From: Dama dama
Lineage: Eukaryota; Chordata; Mammalia; Artiodactyla; Cervidae
Length of the DNA: 64,000 nucleotides
NCBI RefSeq assembly: GCF_033118175.1
Contig: NC_083710.1
Coordinates: 41,137,501 to 41,201,500, forward strand
Reading direction: 5' to 3'
Shown: positions 12,023-21,271 of the stretch, one piece after another
How positions within the stretch are numbered: position 1 is the stretch's first letter
Layout of the letters: every line of letters begins with the position of its first letter
Notes under the pieces: model-generated
The model's input: only the letters and a program-made list of their open reading frames with translations
Databases searched by the model: none
Told to the model about the DNA's origin: nothing
Translations under genes and position numbers: made by a program

Positions 12023-13647
12023 AAGAAAACATATTATTCTCTCAATAAATGCAGAAATATTTTGACAAATTTCAATATTCATTTAAAATACAAACTCTCC
12101 AGATAGTGGACATAGAGGGAACCTACCTCAATGTAATAACAGCCATATGCAACAATCCCACAGAAAACATTTTTAATTTTGAGAAACTGAAAGCATGCTC
12201 CCTACAATCAGGAACAGGAAGACAAAGATGTCCATTCTCATCACTTTTATTCAACCTGGGTTTGGGAGTCCTAGTCATGGAGATCTTAGAAAAAAGAATA
12301 TTAATAGAAAAGAATAAGTAAAATTGTCACTTTCCATACATTAAAAATCCTAAAGATGGCACTGTAATGCTATTAATGCTCATCAAGGAATTTGGTAAAG
12401 TTGCAAAATACAAAATTAATACACAGAAATCTCTAGCATTCCTGTACACTAACAACAAAATATTAGAAATTGAAATTAAGTAAAAAAATCTCATTTACTA
12501 TCACAGCAAAAAAAATAAAATACCTGGGAATAAACCTTCCTAAGCATGCAAAAGACCTGTACTCAGGAAACTTTAAGATGATTATGAAAGAAATAAAAGA
12601 TGATACAAACATATAAAGATATATGCCATGTTCTTGAATTGGAAGAATCAATATTACTGAAATGACTATACCACTGAAGGCAATATACAGATTCCATGCA
12701 ATATCTATTACATTACCAATGGCATTTTCATAGAATGAGAGTGAATTTTTTACAACTTGGATGGAATCATAAAAGACCTCAAGTAGCCAAAACAATCTTG
12801 ACAAAGAAAAATAAATAGAGAGGAATCAGGCTCCCTGACTTCAAACTATACAGCAAAGCTACAGCAATAAAAACAGTATGGCACTGGCTCAAACCAGAAA
12901 TATAGATCAATGAAACAGGACAAAAGGCTAAAGATAAATCCATGTACTCATGGTCAACTAATTTGTTACACAGGAATATACATTAGAGAAATATACAATG
13001 AAGAAAATACAGTGTCTTCAGTAAGTAGTGCTTGGAAAACTGGACAGATACATGCAAACGAATGAAATTAGCACATTCCCTAACATTGTACACAAAAGTA
13101 AACTTAAAAAGGTTTAAAGAGGTACATGTAAGAGCAGATAATATAAGAATCTTAGAGGAAAACAGGCAAAACAGCCTTTGATATAAATCACAGCATGATC
13201 TTTTTGAGTCACCTCCTAGAGTAATGAAATTATAAATAAAAATAAATGAGACTGAATTATACTTAAAAGCTTTTGAATAACAAAGGAAATCACAAGCAAA
13301 ATGAAAAGAAATTCACAGAATGGGACAATATATTTTCAAACAAAGCAACCAATGATGGATTAATCTCCATAAAATACAACAGCTTATGCAGCTCAGTATC
13401 AAAAAAGCAAATGATCCAATTTAGAAATGAGTAGAAGATCTAAATAGATATTTATTCAAAGAAGACATTCAGATGGTCAAAAAGCACGTGAAAAGATGTT
13501 CCAATATTACTAATTGTTAGAGAAGTGGAAATCAAAGCTACAATGAGGTATCTCCTCACACTGGTCAGAAGGGCCATCATCAAAAAATCTACAAACAATA
13601 TATGTCAAAGAGGATCTAGAGAAAAAGGAACCCTTCACTGTTGGTAA
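12023..13647 (+). mobile_element. Older L1, segment 3: RT, C-terminus and start of 3' UTR
   Basis: The frame 12049-12321 covers the beginning of RT with a degraded NGEKLKAF-like block (NFEKLKACSLQSGTG). Later frames decay through the C-terminal region. The segment ends at the duplicated gtaa (13644-13647), where an LTR was inserted. The L1 text resumes at 18887 with the equivalent of the normal 3' UTR. Confidence 0.78.
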
Positions 13648-14083
13648 TGATGTCAGTCAGATTAGTGATCTCTGAAGAAGATTTAGCTTTGGGACCAAAG
13701 ACCAGCCTTGATCACTCAAAAGCTTTTGCATAGCAGAGTTGTATTAAAGTGAAAGAGAGACAGAGACAGTTTCTGACATAAACATCAGAAGGGGTGCAGA
13801 GAGTGCCCCCCTCAGTAGATTTTAGCAAGGGAGCTAAAATATATATACTTTTTAAATCAGTTATTACTATAAATCAAAAGAATGTCTCAAGGTTGTAAAA
13901 ATTTTAACAGAACCACTCCCACAATTTACACTTTAAAATGAAAGGGTTAGAACTAACAATAGAAAGATTTTACCAGATCCACTCCCATAATATGCATTCT
14001 AATATATCAGAATTAGTCAGAAGGTTTTCAGGAATGAGAAACTATCCTCAAGCAGTATACATTGTTGTTATATACTCCTTAGT
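13648..14083 (-). mobile_element. Solo LTR of a class I ERV, U5/R half
   Basis: On the minus strand this matches the R-U5 of the LTRs at 51803 and 58855, including the caagcttcgtctctggcccc-like block, the TTTAATA polyadenylation area and the (T)ATGTCAGAAAC stretch. The element starts at tgatgtc after the duplicated gtaa. Its U3 half continues at 18607-18882, the two parts being separated by a BovB insertion. No internal retroviral sequence lies between the halves, so this is a solo LTR of about 712 bp. Confidence 0.85.
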
Positions 14084-15225
14084 ACAACCCAGATAATCAC
14101 GATGGTGTGATCACTCACCTAGAGCCAGACATCCTGGAAAGTGAAGTCAAATGGGCCTTAGGAATCATCACTACCAACAAAGCTAGTGGAGGTGATGGAA
14201 TTCCAGTTGAGCTATTTCAACTCCTGAAAGGTGATGCTGTGAAAGTGCTACACTCAATATGCCAGCAAATTTGGAAAACTCAGCAGTGGCCACAGGACTG
14301 GAAAACATCAGTTTTCATTCAAATCCCAAAGAAAGGCAATTCCAAAGAATGCTCAAACTACGACACAATTGCACTCATCTCACATATAAAGTAGGAGCTA
14401 GTAAAGTAATGCTCAAAATTCTCCAAGACAGGCTTCAGCAATACGTGGACCGTGAACTTCCAGATGTTCAAGCTGGTTTTAGAAAAGGCAGAGGAATCAG
14501 AGATCAAATTGCCAACAACCATTGGATCATCAAAAAAGCAAGAGAGTTCCAGAAAATCATCTATTTCTGCTTTATTGAATATGCCAAACCCTTTGACTGT
14601 GTGGATCACCATAAACTGTTATTCTTCAAGAGATGAGAATACCAGACCACCTGACCAACCTTTTGAGAAACCTGTATACAGCTCAGGAAGCAATAGTTAG
14701 AACAGGACATGGAACAACAGACTGGTTCCAAATAGGAAAAGGAGTATGTCAAGGCTGTATTTTGTCACCCTGCTTATTTAACTTATATGCAGAATAGATC
14801 AGGAGAAACACTGGGCTGAATGAAGCACAAGATGAAATTAAGATTTCCTGGGGAAAATATCATAAACCTCAGACATGCAGATGGCACGACCCTTATGGCA
14901 GAAAGTGAAGATGAACTAAAGAGGCTGTTGATGAAAGTGAAAGAGAGAGTGAAAAAGTTCGTTTAAGGTCAACATTCAGAAAACTAACATCATGGCATTT
15001 TCTCCCATCACTTCATGGCAAATTGATGCAGAAACAGTGAAAAAAATGAGACTATTTATCTGGGCTCCAAAACCACTGCAGATGGTGACTGCAGCCATGA
15101 AATTAAAAGGTGCTTGCTCCTTGGAAGAAAAGTTAGAATCAACCTAGACAGCATATTAAAAAGCAGAGACATTACTTTGCCAGCAAAAGTCCATCTAGTC
15201 AAAGCTTTGGTTTTTCCAGTAGTCT
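14084..15225 (+). mobile_element. BovB LINE, left part, nested in the solo LTR
   Basis: The BovB starts within the linker upstream of RT. The frame 14107-14394 (MITHLEPDILESEVKWALG, NKASGGDGIPVELFQ) leads into RT motifs with PDVQAGFRKGRG in 14259-14636. The target-site duplication tccttagt is exact at 14076-14083 and 18599-18606. The copy is interrupted at 15225 by an L1 and resumes at 18153. Stops and frameshifts are frequent, so it is 5'-truncated and inactive. Confidence 0.92.
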
Positions 15226-16362
15226 TTTTTTTTTTTTTTTTTTTTTCATTTATTTTTTTAGTTGGAGGCTAATTACTTTACAATATAGTAGTGGGTTTTG
15301 TCATACGTTGACATGAATCAGCCATGATTTACATGTATTCCCCATCCCGATCCGCCCTCCCATCTCCCTCTCTACCCAATCCCTCTGAGTCTTCCCAGTG
15401 CACCAAGCCCGAGCACTTGTCTCATGCATCCAACTTGGGCTGGTGATCTGTTTCACCCTAGATAATATACATGTTTCGATGCTGTTCTCTCAAAACATCC
15501 CACCCTCGCCTTCTCCCACAGAGTCCAAAAGTCTGTTCTGTACATCTGTGTCTCTTTTTCTGTTTTGCATATAGGGTTATCATTACCATCTTTCTAAATT
15601 CCATATATATGTGTTAGTATACTGTAATGTTCTTTATCTTTCTGGCTTACTTCACTCTGTATAATAGACTCCAGTTTCATCCATCTCATTAAGACTGATT
15701 CAAATGAATTCTTTTTGATGGCTGAGTAATATTCCATGGTGTATATGTACCACAGCTTCCTTATCCATTTGTCTGCTGATGGGCATCTAGGTTGCTTCCA
15801 TGTCCGAGCTATTATAAATAGTGCTGCGATGAACATTGGGGTGCACGTGTCTCTTTCAGATCTGGTTTCCTCGGTGTGTATGCCCAGAAGTGGGATTGCT
15901 GGGTCATATGGCAGTTCTATTTCCAGTTTTTTTTTTTTTTTTTTTTCCCACACTGTTCTCCATAGCGGCTGTACTAGTTTGCATTCCCACCAACAGTGTA
16001 AGAGGGTTCCCTTTTCTCTACACCCTCTCCAGCATTTATTGCTTGTAGGCTTTTGGATAGCAGCCATCCTGACTGGCGTGTAATGGTACCTCATTGTGGT
16101 TTTGATTTGTATTTCTCTGATGATAAGTGATGTTGAGCATCTTTTCATGTGTTTGTTAGCCATCTGTATGTCTTCTTTGGAGAAATGTCTGTTTAGTTCT
16201 TTGGCCCATTTTTTGATTAGGTCATTTATTTTTCTGGAATTGAGCTGCAGGAGTTGCTTGTATATTTTTGAGATTAGTCCTTTGTCTGTTGCTTTGTTTG
16301 CTATTATTTTCTCCCAATCTGAGGGCTGTCTTTTCACCTTGCTTATAGTTTCCTTTGTTGTG
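15226..16362 (-). mobile_element. L1 insertion, 3' part (minus), of a 5'-inverted copy
   Basis: A poly-T run (the element's poly-A tail) starts at about 15225. The ruminant L1 3' UTR and the ORF2 C-terminus follow on the minus strand. The exact 18-bp target-site duplication tggtttttccagtagtct lies at 15208-15225 and 18153-18170, enclosing this block together with 16363-18152. The two blocks have opposite orientation, the hallmark of a twin-priming inversion. Confidence 0.95.
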
Positions 16363-16400
16363 AAGAATGGACAAATTCTTATAAAAGTATAACTTTCCAA
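15594..16400 (-). pseudogene. L1 ORF2 C-terminal fragment, 268 codons open
   Basis: The frame is the C-terminal region of L1 ORF2p, downstream of reverse transcriptase. It includes the cysteine motif CWRGCREKGTLLHCWWEC and the conserved YDPAIPLLGIHTEE and TMEYYSAIKKN blocks, and ends at the normal ORF2 stop. The last residues at the 5' end (codons before about 16362) read antisense through the inversion junction and are not native. A lysine run about two thirds along (at about 15930-15950) comes from an A-tract expansion. The long open run suggests a fairly young insertion, but without promoter, ORF1 or the rest of ORF2 in frame it is a remnant. Confidence 0.9.
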
Positions 16401-18152
16401 AACTGAACCAGGAAGAAAGAGAAGATCTTAACAAAACCATCACAAGCAAGGAAATCAAAACTTTAATCAGAAATCTTCCAGCAAGCAAAAGCCCAGGACT
16501 AGACGGCTTCACAGCTGAATTCTACCAAAAATTTAGAGAACAGCTAACACCTATCTTACTCAAACTCTTCCAGAAAATTGCAGAAGAAGGTAAACTTCCA
16601 AACTCATTCTATGAGGCCACCATCACCCTAATTCCAAGACCAGACAAAGAGGCCACAAAAAAAGAAAACTACAGGCCAATATCACTGATGAACATAGACA
16701 CAAAAACCCTTAACAAAATTCTAGCAAACAGAATCCAACACCATATTAAAAAAATCATACACCTGGGCTTCATCCCAGGAATGCAAGGATTCTTTAATAT
16801 CCACAAATCAATGTAATACACTACATTAACAAATTGAAAGATAAAAACCATATGATTATCTCAATAGATGCAGAGAAAGCCTTTGATATAATTCAACACT
16901 CATTTATGATTAAAACTCTCCAGAAAGCAGGAATAGAAGGAACATACCTCAACATAATAAAAGCTATATATGACAAACCCACAGCAAGCATCACCCTCAA
17001 TGGTGAAAAATTGAAAGCATTTCCCCTAAAATCAGGAACAAGACAAGGGTGCCCACACTCACCACTACTATTCAACATAGTGTTGGAAGTTTTGGCCACA
17101 GCAATCAGAGCAGAAAAAGAGGTAAAAGGAATCCAGATAGGAAAAGAAGAAGTGAAACTCTCGCTGTTTGCAGATGACATGATCCTCTACATAGAAAACC
17201 CTAAAGACTCTTCCAGAAAATTACTAGAGCTAATCAATGAACATAGTAACATTGCAGGATATAAAATTAACACACAGAAATCCCTTGCATTCCTTTACAC
17301 TAACAATGAGAGAACAGAAAGAGAAATTAAGGAAACAATACCATTCACCATTGCAACAAAAAGAATAAAATACTTAGGAGAATATCTACATAAAGAAACA
17401 AAGGACCTATACATAGAAAACTATAAAACACTGATGAAAGAAATCAAAGAGGACACAAACAGATGGAGAAACATACCGTGTTCATGGATTGGAAGAATCA
17501 ATATTGTCAAAATGGCTATTCTACCCAAAGCAATCTATCGATTCAATGCAATCCCTATCAAATTACCAACGGTATTTTTCACAGAACTAGACCAAATAAT
17601 TTCACAATTTGTATGGAAATACAAAAAACCTCGAATAGCCGAAGTAATCTTGAGAAAGAAGAATGGAACTGGAGGAATCAACCTGCCTGACTTCAGGCTC
17701 TACTACAAAGCCACAGTCATCAAGACAGTATGGTACTGGCAAAAAGACAGAAATATAGATCAATGGAACAGAATAGAAAGCCCAGAGATAAATCCACGAA
17801 CCTATGCACACCTTATCTTCAACAAAGGAGGCAAGGATATACAATGGAAAAAAAGACAATCTCTTTAACAAGTGGTGCTGGGAAAGCTGGTCAACCACTT
17901 GTAAAAGAATGAAACTAGAACACTTTCTAACACCATACACAAAAATAAACTCAAAATGGATTAAAGATCTAAATGTAAGACCAGAAACTATAAAACTCCT
18001 AGAGGAGAACATAGGCAAAACCCTCTCCGACATGAATCACAGCAGGATCCTCTATGACCCACCTCCCAGAATATTGGAAATAAAAGCAAAAATAAACAGA
18101 TGGGACCTAATGAAACTTAAAAGCTTTTGCACAACAAAGGAAACTATAAGCA
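16363..18152 (+). mobile_element. L1 insertion, inverted 5' part of the same copy
   Basis: This block is L1 ORF2 in the plus direction, from just before RT to the region downstream of it. In L1 order it ends with the same 23 bases (beginning cacaacaaagg, ending tataagca) with which the minus block begins. The two blocks together therefore cover one continuous L1 3' region of about 2.9 kb with a short overlap. It directly abuts the right copy of the target-site duplication. Confidence 0.94.
16834..17868 (+). pseudogene. L1 ORF2 reverse transcriptase fragment, 344 codons open
   Basis: The longest open frame in the window. It covers the L1 RT catalytic domain: IDAEKAFD holds the first catalytic Asp, NGEKLKAFPLKSGTRQGCPHSPLLFN the middle motifs, and FADDMILY the two-Asp active site near residue 115. 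It continues through the KYLG, WRNIPCSWIGRINIVKMAI and GGINLPDFRLYY blocks. It starts at a TTG codon in the middle of ORF2, so it has no native start. Upstream the frame is lost near 16810, where one unit of a TCAA doublet seems missing. It ends near 17850 by a frameshift in an A-run. Both aspartates are intact, but endonuclease and C-terminus are not in the same frame. A stand-alone function is not indicated. Confidence 0.9.
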
Positions 18153-18376
18153 TGGTTTTTCCAGTAGTCTTGTATGGATGTGAGAGTTGGACTATAAAGA
18201 GAACTGAACACCAAAGAATTAATGCTTTTGAACTGTCGTGTTGGAGAAAACTCTTGAGAGTCCCTTGGACTGGAAGGAGATTCAACCACTCCATCCTAAA
18301 GGAGATGAGTCCTGAATATTCATTGGACGGATTGTTTTTGAAGCTGAAACTCCAATACTTTGGCCACCTGATGTGA
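17804..18376 (+). pseudogene. Chimeric reading frame: L1 ORF2 fused to BovB ORF2 C-terminus
   Basis: This 190-codon frame starts in L1 ORF2 (NKWCWESWSTTCKRMKLEHF, then LNVRPETIKLLEENIGK). It crosses the right L1 insertion edge at 18152/18153 without a stop and continues in frame into BovB ORF2 (VVLYGCESWTIKRTEHQRINAFELSCWRKLLRVPWT). The fusion results from the insertion phase and is not a domain architecture known to me. There is no start signal of its own, so I regard it as an accident of nesting. Confidence 0.85.
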
Positions 18377-18598
18377 AGAACTGACTCATTGGAAAGGACT
18401 CTGATGCTGGGAAATATTGAGGGTGGGAGGAGAATGAGACGACAAAGGATGAGATGGTGGATGGCATCAGTGACTCAATAGACATGAGTTTGAGTAGACT
18501 CTGGGAGTTGGTGATAGACAGCGAGGCCTGATGTACTGCAGTCCATGGGGTCGCAAAGAGTCAGACACGACTGAGCGGCTGAACTGAACTGAACTGAA
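18153..18598 (+). mobile_element. BovB LINE, right part
   Basis: It continues the BovB cut at 15225, beginning with the duplicated 18 bp, and covers the ORF2 C-terminus. It ends in the gtcagacacgactgagcggc-like tail and ACTGA repeats. The exact tccttagt duplication follows at 18599-18606. Confidence 0.93.
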
Positions 18599-18882
18599 TC
18601 CTTAGTTCAGAGTTTAAATTGAGTTGTTTGCTGTGTAATCATCAGTTCTGGGCTTAAAGAAAAACAAAACAACACAAACAAAAATAAATAAATAAATAAA
18701 TAAAAGATTTATGTGACTAAGAATAAGGAGTGTAGAGAAAAAGAAAACCAAAAATGTTTGTTTTCCTTTCTTCTTCCATGAGAATTCCAGACCCCTATCT
18801 CCACCTCAAGAACCCTAGACCCCTCTTTCCAACTTGGGGACCCCAGACTTCTTATCAACCTGCCTAGAAATTGACTCTCTCA
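18599..18882 (-). mobile_element. Solo LTR, U3 half
   Basis: After the duplicated tccttagt the minus-strand LTR resumes and ends with ttgactctctca, the reverse complement of the LTR start tgagagagtcaa seen at 51803 and 58855. An (AAAT)n run at about 18680-18708 expands part of it. The duplicated gtaa lies at 18883-18886. Confidence 0.85.
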
Positions 18883-19116
18883 GTAAGAACATAAACTGAT
18901 ATAGTCACTATGGACAGTAGTATGGAGATTCCTTATAAAATTAAAAGTAGAGCTACCATGCAATCTACAATCCCACGCCTGAGCATATACCTGGAGAAAA
19001 CGATAGTTTGAAAGGATACATGCACCCTGATGTTCATTTCAACACTATTTACAACATCCCGGGGAATGGAAGCATCCTAAATTTCCTTCAACAGAGGAAG
19101 GGGTAAAGAAGATATG

Positions 19117-19117
<1 letters not shown>

Positions 19118-19165
<48 letters not shown>
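19118..19165. repeat. (TA)n microsatellite
   Basis: A pure TA run of about 44 bases directly beside a SINE insertion in the older L1 3' UTR. Confidence 0.93.
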
Positions 19166-19167
<2 letters not shown>

Positions 19168-19170
<3 letters not shown>

Positions 19171-19362
19171 AGTCCCTCAGTTGTGTCCAGCATTTTGTGA
19201 CCCCATGGACTGTAGCCCCACCAGGCTTCTCTGTCCATGGAATTCTCCAGGCAAGATTACTAGACTGAGTTGCCATTCCCTTCTCCAGGGGACCTTCCCA
19301 ACCCGGGGATCAAATCCAGGTCTCTCACATTGCAGGCATATTCCCTGAGCCACCAATGAGCC
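19168..19362 (-). mobile_element. Bov-tA SINE
   Basis: The reverse complement reads from a tRNA-derived head (gagccacc... at the right end), through gatccccgggttgggaaggt-like sequence, to the shared BovB tail (left end). The head keeps box-B-like ggttcga-type sequence in degraded form. Nested in the older L1 next to the TA run. Confidence 0.88.
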
Positions 19363-19820
19363 TATACATAGTGGAATATTGCTCAACCATAAAGAGAATG
19401 AAATGATATAATTTGCATCAATATAGATTGTCATACTGAGTGATGTAAGTCAGACAGAGAAGAATAAATATCATATGATTTTGCTTATATGTGGAGTAAA
19501 AAATAAAAAAAGTACAAGTGTACTTATTCACAAAACAGAAATAGAGTCACAAATGTAGAAAACAGCCCTCAGGTTACTGGGAGGAGGGGGAAGGGAGAAT
19601 ACATTGTGAGCTTGGTATTGGCATATACACACTATATTTAAAATAGATATTTAATAAGGGCCTACTGCATAGAACTGGAAACTCTGCTCAACATTATCAT
19701 GACCTATATGGAGAAAACTATCTAGAAGATAGTGGATAAATGCATATGTATAATTGATTCACTTTGCTCTACAGCAGAAACAACACAGATTGTATATCAA
19801 CTATACTTCAATAACATTTT

Positions 19821-20162
19821 TTTTTCAAGTAAATGACATTCTAGCTTTGCAATTTGGCATAAGTGTTCAAATAGAAATAACCCACTAAACGTTAAACTCT
19901 TTAATTTAAAAGGTCCACAGAAAAGCATACTCTCATAGTAATTTCAAGATTATATAAATACAGGTATAATCTTGAAAGATTTGAGGAAGAATTTATATAA
20001 CAATCTGAAAATGAATGTAAGATTACTACATCTTCCTATAACAAATTGGAGTAGTACCTTAATATTCTAAGAGAAAATGATTTGGAACTTTTTATTTAAC
20101 TCTAAAATAGGAATCAATTGTGAAAGTAAATACATAATATGAAGAAAATGAAAGTTAATAAC
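19821..20162. other. AT-rich interval without assigned feature
   Basis: Between the end of the older L1 and the duplicated atat of the deleted provirus I see no gene or repeat. Confidence 0.4.
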
Positions 20163-20166
20163 ATAT

Positions 20167-20480
20167 TGAAAAGTTGTTGCTGAGCCATGAAAGAGAGCAG
20201 GATTTTTGGCCTCCAGAGGAGAGGAATTCAATCTGGGGCCAGTGACGAGGCTTGATTTCTCAGAGCTTTTGTGTGATAAAGTTTTATTAAAGCATAAAAG
20301 AGATAGACAAACCTTGTTACATAGACATCAGAAGGGGGCAGAAATTTAGGGCCTGTGCCCCTGACCAGCAGGAAGTAGTGATTTTTGTCCTCAAGCTACT
20401 AGGATGTCCTTCCAGTTCATTTCTACAGATTCCACAAAAGAAATATTGAAGAAGTTAAGACAAAAGCCACCAGAGAGCCT
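20167..20480 (-). mobile_element. 3' LTR remnant of a deleted class I provirus
   Basis: On the minus strand this matches R-U5 of the LTR family, including ctttaataaaactttatcac with an intact AATAAA and the caagcctcgtcactggcccc block. The U3 is mostly missing, apparently lost in the same deletion that removed the coding genes. The 4-bp duplication atat is at 20163-20166, matched at 23215-23218. Confidence 0.85.
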
Positions 20481-21271
20481 TCCCTGGTCCACTAAGAGCT
20501 AGTGCTACCAAAGGAAGAAGCCCATTGCACTTCCAGATCCTGCAATTCTCCATCTGTGTCCTCAAAAACCTCATAGTCACCAGAAGTGCTTTTATCTACG
20601 TAGATTGGTGGCACAACAATGACAAAGACTCACTTTCAGGTTGCAGGCCACTGAGTCAGGCAGCCAAGAGAGTGCCCTCTAGCCTGAGAGATATTCCTGG
20701 AGCTAGAGTTCCACCTAGTTCCCAAACATCCTGCTGGAGCTAGAGTTCCACCTCACTCCATATATGCTCCTATTAACTCTCGGCTCCTAGAAGCCTAGGC
20801 ACTTCCATACATGGGGTCTAAGTAAAAGTACATAGTAACAGCATGGATCACAAGTCCCTTGAAAGTCTATAATCTGGCAGATTAGGTTAGTTGTTTTAAT
20901 CCTCCACTCAATTATGAAATGGTCAAAGAAACCAGGAAAATGTGACTGAGAAAGAACAGTCTGGTCCACATGCTTCACCCATTTCTTGCTGCTGCCCTAG
21001 CAGGGATGTTGGATGTTTCTTGGTATTGACAGGTTAGTATAAACCCCCAACATGGCTCCCTTTTGGGGGGCTGCATTCAGTCATTACAAGGCATCTAGAG
21101 ACCTCAGAGCAGGGCTCATCACTTGCTTCATGTAGGGCGTGTTGTTCATTCACACAAGCACACCATACAGTTAGTAAAGTAAAGCAGAAAACGTGTATAT
21201 TGAGAAAGCAGAGAGGCTAGAGCTCTGAGTGTTATTGCCTTGTCCTGAAGATCCCAGATGAGCCCCCAAGA
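20481..21271 (-). mobile_element. Proviral untranslated leader with tRNA-Pro primer binding site
   Basis: Read on the minus strand this matches the 52319-52900 leader of the intact-length provirus. Shared stretches include gcatgtggacc, tctttgacca and ggctcttagtggaccag. The primer binding site is at 21251-21268 (minus strand tgggggctcatctgggat), complementary to tRNA-Pro. No gag, pol or env follows: the leader runs straight into the partial 3' LTR. The provirus therefore has an internal deletion of several kilobases. Confidence 0.85.

Larger units (their letters stand above)
18887..19820 (+). mobile_element. Older L1, segment 4: 3' UTR
   Basis: The text resumes the L1 cut at 13647 (tagtcactatggacagtagt and the following 3' region). 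It ends with the ctttgctctacagcag and caactatacttcaataac blocks typical of an artiodactyl L1 3' end. A TA microsatellite and a Bov-tA SINE interrupt it. Confidence 0.75.

Noticed and set aside
16834..17868. An active L1 source element
   Set aside because: The frame is part of an inverted, 5'-truncated copy with no 5' UTR, no ORF1, no complete endonuclease and the C-terminus on the opposite strand.
19118..19165. TA repeat as a promoter element or origin
   Set aside because: Pure dinucleotide run within an L1 3' UTR beside a SINE. Nothing nearby is transcribed from it as far as the sequence shows.
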